Assembly: GCF_964355755.1 (NCBI RefSeq)
Contig: NC_092673.1
Span: 12,779,001-12,839,000 of the forward strand
Length of the DNA stretch: 60,000 nucleotides
DNA from: Antedon mediterranea
Lineage: Eukaryota > Echinodermata > Crinoidea > Comatulida > Antedonidae
Direction: 5' to 3'
The stretch's first letter is position 1. The number at the start of each line of letters is the position of its first letter. Both the position numbers and the translations under genes were made by a program. The notes beneath the pieces are model-generated. The model did not search any database. It worked only from the letters and a program-made list of their open reading frames with translations, and was not told the origin of the DNA. Of the stretch, positions 46,871 to 58,089 are shown piece after piece.

Positions 46871-47189
46871 GAACATAAAACTTTTAACATGCACAAACAT
46901 AATTGTACACAATTGGTCAGCTAGCTTTTCTCATTAACGTAACGCCCACCCACACAATAACAAACACCAATCCATCTTTATTTGTAAATGTGATAATTAG
47001 CTCTAAAATACATGAGTTAAAAAATATTTATAAATGTTTGTGCAGTTGATTTTAAAAAAAAACACATTTTAAAGATAAAAAGAACAATAAAGTATCCCAT
47101 ACTGCGCGGTACACATATGCTTTCGTTCAAACCCAGCAAAATACTACACACAACTAAATATAATATATATATATATATATAATTATATG
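46871..47189. other. No gene seen; (TA)n run
   Basis: AT-rich DNA ending in a (TA)n microsatellite at about 47160-47182. Confidence 0.5.
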
Positions 47190-47360
47190 CACTGATGAAG
47201 AGCTAGTGTTGCCCGAAACCTCTAACTTTTCTGGCTGGCTGACTTTATCATTTTGATTTAGCTTTTCGCTTCTTTTTTTTTTGTATCTCCATTGAGATTC
47301 AGCCACTGATACCCACAGCATTGTCATTTTTTCAGTTATTTGCCTTTGGATTTATAATTA
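47190..47360 (+). repeat. Penelope-like repeat, second family member
   Basis: CTGATGA (47192-47198)..GTTGCCC..GAAA (47215-47218), then GATTTAGCTTTT and CTGATACCCACAGCATTGTC, align with 3742-3912. Here stem II of the hammerhead-like core is broken (AGAGC against GCCC). Confidence 0.5.
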
Positions 47361-47867
47361 TATATATATATATATTATATAAAATATAAAATATAATATT
47401 TTGCAAATTCAAAGTAGGTCTACAATCTTACTTAATTCAAAATTAACACAAAAAACAATACAATACTAATTATATCAAACGAAATAATAATTTCAGCACT
47501 GAAATAATTATGAATTATGTTAAAAATAGGTGATTAGTCTATTTTGCATTCAATTTAATCTGCTTCTACACTCCTTGTTTCAGTTTCATCATACAGTATA
47601 TGATATTTTGCAGTACATCATATCTCTACGTTATCACACAATAGTGCATTATTATTACATTGCAATGTTGATGTGCTAGGCCGTATCATCTTAATTATTT
47701 AAGTAAAAATAGACTTATGTTCTGTTCATTTTGATGTTTATTCTTTTGTAAATTTGGCTTTTACAATCTATTGTAAAATTCTAATTTATTCTAGTTTAAG
47801 TGTAAATAAATAAACTCTTGTTGTTAATTGTTTAATTGTTAAATTTGATTTGTGTATAATGTCTTAC

Positions 47868-47948
47868 GGCCTTGTCGAAAAACACCATTGAGGTGAACAA
47901 GTGTTACCGTGATTAAATAAAGTTTTTATTATTATTATTATTATTATC
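47868..47948 (+). repeat. LINE or SINE 3' tail
   Basis: AAACACCATTGAGGTGAACAAG, then GATTAAATAAAGTTTTTATT and a (TTA)n run, is typical of a retroposon end. No coding part was seen upstream. Confidence 0.4.
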
Positions 47949-47956
47949 ATCAAGGG

Positions 47957-48926
47957 AACACGTTTGTAGCGATACATTGTACGCATTATCGTTGGGGTTG
48001 AAATGGATGTGGGTATGACTATGATTTCCCATATCTCAAAAACTATTTCTGCGTCGTCTTTTCACTTGCGAAACATCCGAAGGATTCGCAAGTTTATAAA
48101 TGAGACAGCAGCTAAACAACTTGTTCATGCTTTTGTCACTTCACGACTAGATATGGGAAACTCTTTGCTATACGGGCTACCACAAAAACAACTCCACAGG
48201 CTCCAACTGATTCAAAATACAGCGGCACGAGTTGTTAAAAAATTACCAAGATATGGACACATATCAAATACTTTGGAAATATTGCATTGGCTCCCTGTTA
48301 GGTACCGCATTGTTTTTAAAATATTACTCTTTGTTTTTAAGTCTATAAATGGCATGGCTCCTGAGTATATTTCTGACATGCTTAGGCTGTATGTTCCCGG
48401 ACCGGACGTAATCTGCGTTCTAGTGACTCGCTGCTTCTACATCAGCCTAAGTCTCACCACTCATGGGGTGACAGAGCATTCTCCGTTACTGCTCCTCGTC
48501 TGTGGAATGCTCTACCGAGCTCTATAAGATTTTGCAAAACTGTTGATACTTTTAAAAAATTATTAAAAACACATTTATTCATTAAGGCATATGGAAATCA
48601 TGAGGTTTCTTAAAGTTTTTTAGACTTACAATTGTTTTTTATACCTTTTCCTGGCCAGCATTATCTTTGGGGTGCCTCTGTCTTGGTTGTTGTCTCTGAG
48701 CACCCGGTCGTCTGTGGCAAGGCAAATGTGTATCCTGCTCCTTTGTTTGGTCACCTAGGTAGGGGTCCGGGACCGCGACAGAACGACAACAGATGGGGAC
48801 CCTCCAAAGAAATTGCATTTTATTTTTCAGGAATTTGTATGATTTATTTCTTTTTTATTTTTAAATGCGCCTTGAGCACTCTGGAGTGGTATGTGCGCTA
48901 TAAAAATCTTATTATTATTATTATTT
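47957..48926 (+). pseudogene. Non-LTR retrotransposon 3' end (CR1/L2-like)
   Basis: The frame from about 48003 encodes the end of a LINE ORF2: HISKTISASSFHLRNIRRIR, VTSRLDMGNSLLYGLPQKQL, QNTAARVVKKLPR and ILHWLPVRYRIVFKILLFVF. A frameshift near 48410 leads to WGDRAFSVTAPRLWNALPSS and FKKLLKTHLF, with a stop near 48612. The 3' UTR ends GAGCACTCTGGAGTGGTATG, GCGCTATAA and (TTA)n. The element is strongly 5' truncated, as LINE copies usually are. Confidence 0.85.
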
Positions 48927-50697
48927 TCTGGAATTCGGTAATTCCTCTACTTCCCAATTATATGTCTATTTTTTTTAAATTGCTGTAAATGTAAGCCTAT
49001 TGTGTTGAGATTTTTTTTCAATCTGAATATTGTTTTAACCTGCTAGTTCTAGAAATAATTTCGCCCCATAATAAATGCAGAAAGGTCAAGGGTCTGACCC
49101 AGAATTCACAGTTCAATCAAAACAAAATGTCTGCGCCCGTGTTGTACACGTTGTAAACTTGGCATAAACATGTGGATTATACAAACAAATAAAGTGATTT
49201 ATGAATTGAAACTCGGGAAACAGGTATATTTTTTTATTTGATTGGTGTTCAAGTTTCAAAACCTATACAATTTTGGAAAATAAATGCGTTTTTTAAATAA
49301 TTAGTGTAAGTGGGCCTCCTCTAGTACCAACCTTTAAAAAGTAATTTTTATGTAAAGTACATCTTGACAAACGGTGGCGTGTATTAAAGAACAATATAAT
49401 GGATGGCAATCATAACCAATCTAAAACCCTTTAATTTAGGTTTTTGAAAAAGAAACAACAATTGAAAAACAAACATAGTTTCGTAATTTATTTTTAAAAT
49501 TTTATTTTGTTCTATTTTAATTTAGGTTCTTCAGGTACTTCGGCAGCAGACAATTTAAATTCTTCTGACAATACTGCAGCTTCATTTTTGATCAACCTGA
49601 TTCAGAAAAAGGTTGGCAACCATATTTTTCGGAGTATAGGTCAACCCCCAACTTTGACCTAGAATATCATTGATTTTGGTATGACCTGAATATAAGTCGA
49701 ACCCCAAAATCGGGTATTTAAAACAACTTACTTTGAAGTTCAAAGAGCGCTAGAAATGTATGAAATGTGGTTGTTTGTTTACATTATTTAAGTGTAACCA
49801 ATAATATTTATAAGACAATCTATTAATATTTATGTAAACCACAACGACTTCGACTCCGTCTTCGCCAGCCTATAATAAATGCCATGTACTCAAAGTGATG
49901 TTTTATTGGGGAGGCGTTTATTCAAATAAATGTCATCCTAATAATTAATACATTATTTAATTTAAACATCTTTTGAAACTAACTTCCGCGACAGAGTTGG
50001 CCGTTTCGGCCCAAGAAGGAAGACGTTTTAGACGGCTTGCAAAATGGGCAGACATCCCGGTCCTAACGGGACACAGATAGCCTACAGTTATTCCTGTCAG
50101 CTTACTCAATCAACTATCGGGATTTCACTCGATATTAAACAAAATGTCTTATCATCAAATCTCCCTATGTAATTTTATAATACTATTCCCCACAATATAT
50201 TCCGATTCTTTATGGTGTATATTTAATTTGATCTTTATTAATTTGCAGTACAATTTTTATTTTTTAACTACCGTACCTTCACACGCGCGGTCCAAATAAA
50301 CAAAAAACTAAAATGGCTATAGCCGGCCACGGCCAACTTAATTGTTAAAACCAGGAAGTTGCAAGGTAAACATGTGAACTTATCGTGAACCCAGAAATTA
50401 CTTCGACCCGCGTACAATTGAAATTTAATCAAAAATGTTGTTATAAAATCCTTTATAATATCTTCCTAAGATAAAAATATGGAACAATATCGTAATAGTG
50501 AAAACTAATGTTATCAAATTTACATTTCACGGCACATCTGAGATAGATAAGGTTTTCCATTGTGCTCGCCTATCTCAGAATAAACCATAATTTATATATA
50601 GAAGCGCAATATTAACATCAAAATGAGTCTTTGTGATATATTAATATTTTATTGACCAGTACTTGTTGGAGTTGTATTATTTTGTACAATGTAGGTA
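48927..50697. other. No complete gene; possible isolated exon and MITE debris
   Basis: At 49512-49603 an AG-preceded frame reads GSSGTSAADNLNSSDNTAAS, which could be an orphan exon of a Ser-rich protein (low confidence). At 49618-49720, CCATATTTTTCGGAGTATAG and its inverted partner resemble the nested MITE at 13429. The rest is AT-rich. Confidence 0.35.
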
Positions 50698-50840
50698 CAG
50701 TCAACTCTCCCAATACCGGACTCTCCCAAAACCGGAATTCACGAAAAACCGGACTTTTTTGGAGGGCCCAATTTGTCCCTATTCTAAATGTACTGTAATT
50801 TATTATGAAAACCGGAATACCCAATTCCGGAATCCGGACA
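50698..50840. mobile_element. pogo/Tigger-type MITE end
   Basis: TA followed by CAGTCAACTCTCCCAATACC, plus repeated ACCGGA/CCGGAC words, is the end type of pogo-like elements. The opposite end could not be located with confidence. Confidence 0.4.
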
Positions 50841-52212
50841 AATTATGAAGTACAAAACACGAAAATTAGCGTCTGAAAACCGGACTGACAGTTAAAAAAC
50901 TCCAAATATTTACGAAAACAACGTAACATCGTCGTCGCTGACTCGGATTCAATACATTCACAAGTACAAACGCTTTTAACCATACCCTCATGCATGAAGT
51001 GCGCGACGTTTCGCGGTACGATCAAATAATGTTGCCATGGAGCACTACACTGTGATTGACAGGTCAGTTCATTGTTAACCCACGAGGCAGCAATTGCTTT
51101 GTTGCGTATCGAACTGCGGTGGGCTTTTTCACATCGAAGCGCTATGTCTTAATGTCTATTGTTTTTAGGCGTCATCTCCACTAAATATCGGACGAAGTGT
51201 ATCGCGTCTAAAAATAGCAGTTCGTCTGCACGCGACCGTAATTTAATTTATCTCATTAAATTCTAATTTACATATTCATGAGGATTCCAGTTGTAGCCCC
51301 GCCCTTCAATACCGATGCAGAAACTTGCGACCGGTCGCGTCTGTACGCGTTGAACCATTTATCGAACTCTGGTGCGCCCGCTTGCGACTGTTGTGTGTTG
51401 TGTGATGTCACCGGGTAGCCAGGCAGTCGCGAAACTAGGCTACTTCGATCGTCCGTTCGGGGAACGCGAGGTGTCCCTTTGTACAAATGGTTCAACACTG
51501 GGCCCGGCTCCTTGCGGTTTACGCGTGATATATCATGTTCCATCCAGGGACCAAAATACGCAGTTACTTTCCAGGCGAAGTTTACCGACGCGTACCTCGT
51601 GTACTTTGTATGTACGCTACACAGCAAAAGAGTACACACATTTACGATTAACCCTCTCTGTACAGTGGGGTACACCTACAATAAATGTTGTTTTACAGGC
51701 CTACTGTATAGGCCTACACGGGGGCCTACATTTTGAACAATTGAACCAGATCGCCAAATTCCTCAATAAAAAGTTATATTTAGAGACAAGTTAAATAATA
51801 TTCTTCGGTTTGTGTCGGCTTTCTATAAAGACTGATTTGACCTTTTGATCACGCACCATCGTGTATAAAACAAAAACAATTATTTACTGTACAGTAGTAA
51901 TAATAACATGGCTATAAACTTCGATTTACTTCGTCCGGTCGCGATAGTATGCGTGTACTCTTTAGAATTATGTGATAATAGATTCGGTAACACGCTGCGT
52001 CTGCTCCCGACGTACGGCGTATCAAAAATGTCATATTTTTGTATGATGCCTTTTCTGGTTTTTTTTGCCATTCGCCTTTATAAAACAAACATCCATTAAC
52101 ATTATTAAAAAATAGTAAACCTTTATTTTGTTAACGCATGGAATATTCTTTACTCCATGGTTAACGTATGGCGGATAAATGACACATAAGCGTTTTATTA
52201 ATTTTGTAGTGT
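50841..52212. other. No gene supported; GC-richer block 51280-51790
   Basis: Around 51280-51790 frames are open on both strands (135-140 codons) and CpG is commoner than in the surroundings. None resembles a known protein. A CpG-rich promoter or repeat is equally likely. Confidence 0.35.
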
Positions 52213-52351
52213 GGGATAGCAATTCTAATTACAGTATTAACCTTTTGTATTATAATCCTTTTGTATTTCGACACTGTTTATATGAAGCAATTTGACACAG
52301 CTGTTAAATTGTTAATTTCAGAAGCCATTGAATTTTCGCTTTGCGTTGGCT
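52213..52351. repeat. Direct repeat, left copy
   Basis: About 135 bp with CCTTTTGTATTATAATCCTT and GACACAGCTGTTAAATTG recur at 56984-57119 with few changes. The pair brackets the DDE-like gene. Confidence 0.8.
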
Positions 52352-53162
52352 TCTTTTGTTACTGACTGCTTATTTTTAATATACATCCTTGTCTAATAAG
52401 TTGTGCACTATTTAATAATGCGGGTAGGGTGCATACTTTATTTTACTGTTAACATGATATCTAAGAAAAATAGTACTCTATGAGAATACCACCCAACAAA
52501 AAATCAGCTTTGGAAAAGGCAGTTTTGACGACCTAAAGAGCCAAAAATGGTAGTCATACACACATTTCCCTGTAAATGATAAATAAAAGGTTGAGAACAT
52601 TTTGCCATTTTCTTTACTAAAATGGATATCATAATTATAATGCTTTCTCTAGCTTGACAGTTGTCATTGGTGAAAACCATAGAAATATTATAATATCTAT
52701 ATGGTGAAACGTTGGCTGTAATTTACAACTAGTGCGTTCAAACCATAACAATAACTAAAGTATACGTCCCCTATAACATACGATTTCATTCGACATTTGT
52801 TTTTTATTTTTGTGTCTTAGTTCTGAGTGTGATTAGGCTAATTGCACCAAAACCTTGTGAATGCGAGTTTGGTGTATATCCAGCTTTTCACAGTTCAAAT
52901 CCCCTCAAAGTCCTGCTGAGGAATTTTTTTCCTTACTTAGGTACTTAGGTAAAACAACGGTGGTCAAACTATAATAAAATTACTTTTAAGATTTATTTAA
53001 TATAATTTATTGTAACGCTCACAAAATCGAAACGCCCAGTCGTTTCATTTGTTCGAAAAAGCACTGAAAAGTCGGAAGAGTCCACTTTAGGCTACATTGT
53101 TACAGATACAGTTCCGGTCTCATTGAATTTATTTGTAGCATATCTTTCTTGTCGTCAGCATT

Positions 53163-55474
53163 ATGTTAAATACAAGCAATCACAAACCTTCAAGACTATT
53201 GACAAATTTGTTAATTGACACTTCGAGTGAAAACGAAAACCGGCCTCCTGTAAAACGAGCAATTGTAGACAAATTCCCGCAAATTATTGAAATAGCTAAA
53301 AACTTTATTGAAAGAAGTGGATTTGAAGCACATCGACGTCGCCAAAGCACCACCGGACACTGTGGAACTGGTCTGAAAGCGGTTCGGGACCATCTTCTTC
53401 ACGAAGTACCAGGTTTGGCTGAGCAGCATCCCAATTTTAGTAAGTACAACATTTGATAAATTATTATTTATATGGATATCCAAGTATATTAAATATATAA
53501 TTAAACTAGGCCTATGAATCCGGGACGGGGACCCGGATGGATAAATCGACATAGCGTCGACTTTTGTAATTTACCTAGTATAATCATAAAGAATTTTCCA
53601 TGGTATAATGTGATCATGCAAAACAATGACAACTTTATTAATTTTCTTTCTGTACTGTGCACCGCATGCTACAGGCCCCTCATCAAGGTCGTAACAGTTC
53701 AGCAAGGTACAAAGGTTTCATTGATGCTAAAGTTCCAAAAAAAGATAATGGAAGGATGAAAGAAAATGACAATGCTCATTTTTACAATGCGAGGGTGAAG
53801 TATTGCCTTCAATTAAGTGCAGCATTTCCGGATGTGTGTAGTGTATATTCTGTTGACAACAAAAACAAAGTGAAGATAGGTAAGATCAATCATATACAAT
53901 TAAGAATTTTCAAATGTAACATCCACAGAATATTAACGGCCATACAAAATTGGGTGAGAATGTTAGGTGGATTCTGAAATAAATATTAATTAAAACAACT
54001 TATTTTACATTTAATTTGAATTGCTTATGATAATCTTGAAAGAAAAGCAGTTATGTAACGCAAAATTGTCGGCGAGGGAATGAATGAGAATGGGTTTTGA
54101 TGATAATCTGGAAACTCTAAAATAATTTTGTGAAATGTGCTATATTTCGTTGGAAAATACTTTTCTTTAAATTAATACATTATTTCTTTATTTAAGTGTA
54201 CGAACCTAAATACAAAGTCATATCAATTATAACCAAGCCCTACCAGTAGACCATACAAAGTGTCTTGAGAATGTGTATTGCGTCAACTCTATGTTTGTAT
54301 TACTATTATTATTATATTATTATTATTTATTGTTTTTATTTTTAAAGGAAAAGATGTCCCAGCTGTTGATCGAAGGACAAAAATAAGAAGAATATTTCCA
54401 ACCATTGACAGGCCGGTGCTTTTAGATCACGACTTCCCAAGTCATTCAGGCTACCTAATTACATTATGTGGATATATGAAATTGACACTACCTAACCCCC
54501 CTGAAAAATCGATTGATTCGCTAGGTCGGCTAGAATACAAACTACATAGGAATGGCCCCGTTACCATCATTAACAGGGGACCCATGACAAAATGCACCGT
54601 AGCCTCCCATATCAACGACCTGCTGCCAATAGTGAAAGAGGAAGTCCGTACAGGAAAATCAATTTTAACTATAATTGCAGATGGCGGGTGCGACTTTAAT
54701 TCCGGTCATCATACAAATTTACTATATTATGCTAGACTGTTTAGAGATACTGGCTTAGATGCTCTGATTGTGACAGCGTATGCTCCAGGACAATCGGCTC
54801 TAAATCTGATCGAACATGCGTGGGCTCCTTGTACATTAGCGTTAACGTCTGTTATGTTCACGGATCGACTTGAATGCGAAGACAGACCGCCATGGCAGCA
54901 AGGTTTAAACGAAGAAGAAATGCGTCTGAAAGAATGTAAAGTATTTGACAACGCACTAAAAAACTTAGAACAATACTGGAAAAGTGTACATTTTAGCGGC
55001 GTTCCGATTAGTGTAAGCCACTTATTGTCTTCGTCAAAAGAAACGCCTTATGATGACTACAGTCAAGTGCACGCTGTTATGGCGTCTAACAGCGGGAAAA
55101 CGTTCAGACAAAGCAATCTTGTAGACGAGTCCCAGTTTATGCTTCAACATATTGATAAAAGGAAAGGTTTTTTAGTTTTTTCTAAATGTAGAGACCCTAA
55201 CTGTACACATTGCAGCCGCAATCCTATAATTGCCCACGATGTAATGAATGCCTGTTTTAATAGGGATGGATTTCCTTCACCCATGCAAAGCGAGAAGGAA
55301 GGACACTTCCTCACCATTCATGAGGTATTAAAGTTAAATTCATGGGATACTCTCGATCAGCTGATGCCACCTGCTGGTGGAAGATGTGCCATTTGTCCCG
55401 CATATGGATTCAACAGCAACGCAGAGATAACTTCTCACAGGAGAAAGTACCATCCAAGGCAGCAGGTCCTTTAG
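53163..55474 (+). CDS. DDE-transposase-like gene with C-terminal zinc finger, three exons
   Basis: Exon 1 (53163-53439) has MLNTSNHKPSRLLTNLLIDT and a helix-rich N-terminus (GLKAVRDHLLHEVPGL). Exon 2 (about 53651-53879) has RYKGFIDAKVPKK, NAHFYNARVKYCL and VYSVDNKNKVKIG. Exon 3 (54348-55474) has GKDVPAVDRRTKIRRIFPT, DHDFPSHSGYLIT, LTIIADGGCDFN, APGQSALNLIEHAWAPC, RDPNCTHCSRNP and a C2H2 finger (CAIC...H-x4-H). VYSVDN, IADGG and IEHAWAP mark the likely catalytic D-D-E. Exons 2 and 3 join in phase (AG|GTAAGA to AAAG|GA). Exon 1 ends with a GTAAGT donor, but exon 2 lacks a visible AG acceptor. It is a known repetitive animal family of unknown function. There is no internal stop in exons 1 and 3. 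Confidence 0.75.
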
Positions 55475-55916
55475 TTGCTATGTTTAAAACTACTTGTAAT
55501 TTATATATGTTGGCCTATTTCAGCCTTTGTACACTGAAATATATCTGTATTTTATTGTATTTTTATATATCTAGTTTTTTATGAATTTTTTACATACTGT
55601 ATATTTTTATATAACGTTTTAAACTTTTTTAAACGTTTTTTTATGCTGTTTGTTGCCTTTAGGAAGACAAATTTTAAAATATTATTTTTGGACAATAAAG
55701 TAATCTTGATTATCAATACTGTATACATATCGTAGTATAACTGCAATGATCTATTGATGTGTGAATCAGAATTAAAGATTTCCATTTTATGAATTTATTG
55801 TACTGTCTTGCTTGTATACTTTTGTATTATGGTATTTTTATTTATTTATTTTTTGCTTTCAGGGAATGTACGGCTATTATTATTTGAAGTTCAAACAAAT
55901 AATAATTTCCAAATTC
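55475..55916. other. 3' flank of the DDE-like gene, no further gene
   Basis: AT-rich. AATAAA-like words (ACAATAAAGT near 55691) could serve as poly(A) signals. Confidence 0.4.
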
Positions 55917-55920
55917 TTAA

Positions 55921-56459
55921 AGATGTATTGTCCCTTGAAACACAAAAAATGAAAAAAAAAATATTTTAAATTTAAATTGGCCATATCAAAGTGATATTAA
56001 AGTTATTCACTTTAAGTCGAAAATTCGAGGCAAAAACAACAAGTTCACGTAATTAACAGGTAAATTAATTTAATTACATTTCGTCTGGAAAATCGTCACG
56101 AGTGAAAGTAAACAAAGATTTCAAACCACGAGTATGCATGATGCTAATTAGGATTGTTTACAACTCGTCGCGGTTGAGAAGGTGTTTTCACACAGATCGC
56201 GAGAAAGTTTTATGATTATGCATACAGAGTAGCCAAACAAGCGCGTTGCATTATGAATATGTTTTGATCGAAAACTTTGACTGGAAGTCAAAGTTATTTT
56301 TTGAACAAAAAAACGTCCGTATTTCGGTTAAATTTTTTTTTTTTGGAACAAATTTTTGGTAAAAGTTAATAACTATCATGATACTTAAAAATGACACACT
56401 TTTTTTCGAAATATTAGAAAAAATTTTTTTGGGGAATTACTCAAAGGGACAATACATCT
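55921..56459. mobile_element. 539-bp MITE with TTAA target duplication
   Basis: AGATGTATTGTCCCTT at the left end is mirrored by AAGGGACAATACATCT at the right, and both are flanked by TTAA (55917-55920, 56460-56463). TTAA duplications are made by piggyBac and Kolobok-type transposases; the ends do not show the usual piggyBac CCC start. No ORF. A truncated relative is at 39868. Confidence 0.8.
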
Positions 56460-56983
56460 TTAACAATAACGTGGTTTGTTCGCGTACCATAGTATTTAAT
56501 AATTAGCATAATATCAATACATTTATTGGACAATGAACGAACAGTAAAACAATACAGAATGAATAAAAATCATACGGTACAATTTCTGTGACTTAATATA
56601 CTATGGACTTAAAACAATGTATTAAACGCCCAATTGAATTTCGCTGTTAGTTTGAAAATTAACAGAAAACGATACACGAGTGCACTGAATATCGTGCTAA
56701 ATATAGATATATTTGTACTGTAATTTCTATTGAAAAAGATAGATTAATTTACAAATTGTTTTAACAACGGTAATTTTTCAAAAAGAACAGAACAGATTTG
56801 CTTATATTATTGTGGAGGAACCTGTACCATAGTATACTATATATTTCCAATTCACCATAATGCCTAAAAGGGGAGGTGGTTTTATAGCTGTCACTGCTTG
56901 CTGCTTCTTTGGTACTTGACAAATCACACCTCAATATGCAATTAACTGATGACCAGATCTTCTCTCTCTAGTATGTAAAAGCG

Positions 56984-57119
56984 TTGGATAGAAATTCTAA
57001 TTATTAACCTTTTGTATTATAATCCTTTTGTATTTCGACACTGTTTATATGAAGCTATTTGACACAGCTGTTAAATTGTTAATTTCAGAAGCCATTGAAT
57101 TTGCCCTTTGCGTTGGCTT
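56984..57119. repeat. Direct repeat, right copy
   Basis: Partner of 52213-52351. A weaker third relative seems to lie at about 57800-57895 (CATTTGTGTTGGCTTTT, TTTATTTTAATATAC). Confidence 0.75.
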
Positions 57120-58089
57120 ATTATTTTTCGTTTATTTTATTATTATCCTTATTCTATATTTTATTTTAATAAATGCAGTTTACTTGTTAGGCCTTCGTTA
57201 CGACTGCTCAGTACCAGATTGCCTGATTTTGAAAATTGTCTTCTGTTTAAAATATTGATGATAATAAAAAAAAGTGGTCCAGAATTGGGATCCCATAATA
57301 CTATTGAATACTCATTGACCCATATCTGTATGTGGTTTCAATGTGTTAAAGATCTGGAATAAGTTCGTTTTAGTAATCATGCTACTAACATAGACTACAT
57401 AAACCCCCTTGGCGGAGGTAATAAACACACATTAAAAGAATACATTTTGACGACTTTTCTACTACTACAATGACGAACACAGGTATTAGCCAAATATGTA
57501 ACCTGTTTAAATTACTCCCACACAAATTCACAATAGTTGTGATCTTATTCAAGTTGTTCACACTATTATACTTTCTTACACTGACGGTGTAAAATATAGT
57601 TACTTATAGTTAATTAATTTGCTTTATTTTCAATTCATTATGTTCTTAAAAATGAGTTTTAAATCACATATCGAAGACTGTGGCTGCTGATAATTTTGAA
57701 TTTTTAGTATTGCAATATCTCTTGTGGGGAAGCGTGAGGTACCTATATTTAAATTAACAATTTTAATATTAATTTTTGTATTTGTTATACTGTTTTGTGA
57801 ACACCTTGCAAATTGTTATTTTCAAATCCCATTATTTGTGCATTTGTGTTGGCTTTTAGTCGTAGATAATTTGGCTGTTTATTTTAATATACAGCATTGT
57901 TTTAGTTTTCATTACGTAATATACCACGCCTTCACTGTTTACCTGAAGCCTGAGAAAGTTTGATTTGAGCATCTTTGGAATGCGTCCCTGTGCAGTCCAG
58001 TAAACAATAGTGTCAATAAATGCACAGTCGAGGCATCCATAACTATCACTTCATCATAATTATTTCTACAAGTAACATCGAATTTTAAA
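57120..58089. other. No gene seen
   Basis: AT-rich DNA upstream of the third BEN-type gene. Frames of 79-84 codons are hydrophobic and low-complexity and look like chance. Confidence 0.4.

Noticed and set aside
51268-51794. Overlapping frames of 135-140 codons on both strands
   Set aside because: Open on both strands in a GC-richer block, no recognisable motifs or splice context.
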